From NCBI RefSeq assembly GCF_035508675.1, contig NZ_DATJMN010000310.1:1-14016 (forward strand): 14,016 nucleotides of DNA. Reading direction: 5' to 3'. Source of the DNA: Dyella_B sp035508675 (GTDB lineage: Bacteria; Pseudomonadota; Gammaproteobacteria; Xanthomonadales; Rhodanobacteraceae). Positions 13,072 to 14,016 of this stretch are shown here, piece after piece. A model generated the notes under the pieces. The model saw nothing but the letters and a program-made list of their open reading frames with translations, searched no databases and was not told the DNA's origin. Positions within the stretch are counted from its first letter, which is position 1. Each line of letters opens with the position of its first letter. Both the position numbers and the translations under genes were made by a program.

Positions 13072-13853
13072 CAGGCCACCTCCCGCACGTGCTGCGTGAC
13101 GGCCTGGATCAGCGGATGCGAAAGAATCGCCACTTCGAGCCGGCGTGGATCATCCCAGGGCGTGGGCGGCTGCAACGACCTGATCGTTGCCGCATCGATC
13201 ACAAAACCGTTCCAGGCGCGCGGCCGGTCGGGCGGCAGCGATTCGAGCAGCAGCGTCGGCACGGCCGGCCGCTTGAAATGCATGCCTGCGATCTGCTGGC
13301 GAAGGCTGTCGCTGACCGCAAAGCCGAGCCATTGCGCAGCGACGTCAGCCTCCTTGCGCGGCTGCATGAAGCGCGCCCGGTCGACGCGCAACGCCAATTG
13401 CAGCGCATCGAGTTGCTCGACATAGGCACGGCCGTCCAGCACCGGGTCCCACGCCACCACGCCGGCAAAGCGCGCTTGCGCAGCCGAGGCCAACGCAATG
13501 CTTGCGCCCAGCCGCGCGCCAAACGCGAAGACCTGGTCGATGCCGCTGCGTGCGCGCAGTTCGGCGGCCGCAGTGGTGGTATCGGTCAGGCAGCGCGCCC
13601 AGTCCACTTCTGCGCTGTCGCCGGCCGAGTCGCCGGTGCCGTAATAGTCGAAACGCAGAACGGCCACGCCTTCGGCCACCAGCGCCTGCGCCAGCTGCCG
13701 ATACAGGCGATGACAACGAATCTGGTCCTGCCCCAGCGGCGGGCACAGCAGCACCGCTTTTCGCGCCGGTGTGCCGGCTGCGTGGAACAGGCCGAACAAG
13801 GCTTGATCGGGCCCGAAATAGAACGGCAGTTCCGTCTCGGCACGCGCGCTCAT
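13071..13853 (-). CDS. Alpha/beta-fold hydrolase-like protein, probable exosortase A system-associated hydrolase 2
   Basis: This is a 260-residue alpha/beta hydrolase-fold protein. AVLLCPPLGQDQIRCHRLYRQLAQALVAEGVAVLRFDYYGTGDSAGD (33-79) shows the oxyanion strand and the L-R-F-D-Y-x-G-x-G-D-S motif. The nucleophile elbow reads FGARLGAS (111-118): the central position of G-x-S-x-G is arginine (R114). If the alignment is right, ordinary serine-hydrolase catalysis is unlikely, and a binding or structural role, or a different chemistry, must be considered. I recall G-x-R-L-G as characteristic of the exosortase-associated hydrolase 2 group, so this is probably a family trait and not a local mutation. 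It is coupled to the outer-membrane protein gene upstream (ATGA at 13850-13853) and to hydrolase 1 downstream (TGATG). The start has only a weak Shine-Dalgarno. Confidence 0.82.
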   Translation of the reverse strand: MSARAETELPFYFGPDQALFGLFHAAGTPARKAVLLCPPLGQDQIRCHRLYRQLAQALVAEGVAVLRFDYYGTGDSAGDSAEVDWARCLTDTTTAAAELRARSGIDQVFAFGARLGASIALASAAQARFAGVVAWDPVLDGRAYVEQLDALQLALRVDRARFMQPRKEADVAAQWLGFAVSDSLRQQIAGMHFKRPAVPTLLLESLPPDRPRAWNGFVIDAATIRSLQPPTPWDDPRRLEVAILSHPLIQAVTQHVREVA

Positions 13854-14016
13854 CGCCGGAACACCACGGTGAAAAACACTTCATTCTCGTGATAGCTCTG
13901 CGCCAACGCATTGCTGTTGCGCAGCTGCCGGATATACGAAACGTGCCAGCTCCAATGTGGGGTCCATTGATGGCCAACATCCAGGCCGTAGCGATACGTC
14001 TTATCGATGCGATCGA
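13850..14016 (-). CDS. C-terminal fragment of an outer-membrane beta-barrel protein (runs off the window)
   Basis: Only the last 54 codons are in the window; the 5' part lies beyond 14016. The visible end reads DRIDKTYRYGLDVGHQWTPH, then WSWHVSYIRQLRN, and closes with YHENEVFFTVVFRR. Alternating hydrophobic and polar residues in short strands with aromatic girdles (Y, W, F), and a final strand ending in V-V-F, are typical of outer-membrane barrels recognised by the BAM machinery. In exosortase A loci a barrel protein of the PEP-CTERM-associated outer-membrane family is a common member, which fits the hydrolase pair downstream, but 54 residues cannot prove the family. The stop overlaps the hydrolase 2 start (ATGA), so the gene is in the same operon. 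Other frames over this stretch give compositionally odd peptides without such a pattern. Confidence 0.65.
   Translation of the reverse strand, partial: DRIDKTYRYGLDVGHQWTPHWSWHVSYIRQLRNSNALAQSYHENEVFFTVVFRR

Noticed and set aside
12280..13425. 381-residue + strand open frame opposite the hydrolases
   Set aside because: It spans two coupled - strand hydrolase genes with clear fold motifs; no support of its own.
13345..13980. 211-residue - strand frame reaching beyond the hydrolase 2 start
   Set aside because: It is out of frame with both hydrolase 2 and the barrel-like C-terminus, which together explain the region with an ATGA junction.

Overview
The window looks like part of an exopolysaccharide (EPS) biosynthesis locus from a GC-rich Gram-negative proteobacterium. 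A gammaproteobacterium of the Xanthomonadales/Rhodanobacteraceae type is my best guess. The reasons are the high-GC coding style, the outer-membrane barrel fragment at the right edge, and the short interspersed repeats of the CCGGCTTTCGCCGGAATGACG type, which I associate with that group. A betaproteobacterium cannot be excluded. Two adjacent alpha/beta-hydrolase genes at 12247-13853 resemble the hydrolase 1/hydrolase 2 pair that accompanies exosortase A (PEP-CTERM) EPS clusters. No exosortase, PEP-CTERM protein or polymerase lies inside the window.

Layout. Positions 2-6001 on the + strand hold six tightly packed genes: a GT4 glycosyltransferase (5' truncated by the window), a second GT4, a CE4/NodB polysaccharide deacetylase, a third GT4, a membrane-anchored protein of unknown function, and a GT2 glycosyltransferase. 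Junctions are 4-nt ATGA or 1-nt TGATG overlaps, or a 4-nt gap, so this is one operon that assembles and modifies a glycan. Positions 6002-6571 are a gene-free block of nested inverted repeats. Positions 6572-10730 on the - strand hold an operon read as exported lyase-like protein, then Wzx-type flippase, then SAM methyltransferase. Positions 10731-11245 are a second gene-free repeat block. Positions 11246-14016 on the - strand hold an outer-membrane barrel protein (C-terminus only), hydrolase 2, hydrolase 1 and galE, also translationally coupled.

How the genes fit together (inference): GalE supplies UDP-galactose-type sugars, the four glycosyltransferases build a lipid-linked repeat unit, the deacetylase and methyltransferase may decorate it, and the flippase moves it across the inner membrane. 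The secreted lyase-like protein may trim or release polymer. The barrel protein and hydrolases belong to the export side or the exosortase-associated side of the locus.

The most unusual content is non-coding. The two repeat blocks carry homologous elements of about 260-290 bp in opposite orientation on either side of the lyase-flippase-methyltransferase cassette. Each element has terminal inverted repeats, paired GGGGAGGG hairpins, and two inward-facing G-quadruplex-type motifs on opposite strands. The right-hand element is flanked exactly by 11-bp direct repeats and sits at the centre of a palindrome. The left block also contains a larger 436-bp inverted-repeat unit, flanked by 9-bp direct repeats, in the loop of a hairpin. 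These look like a family of non-autonomous, hairpin-targeting mobile elements.
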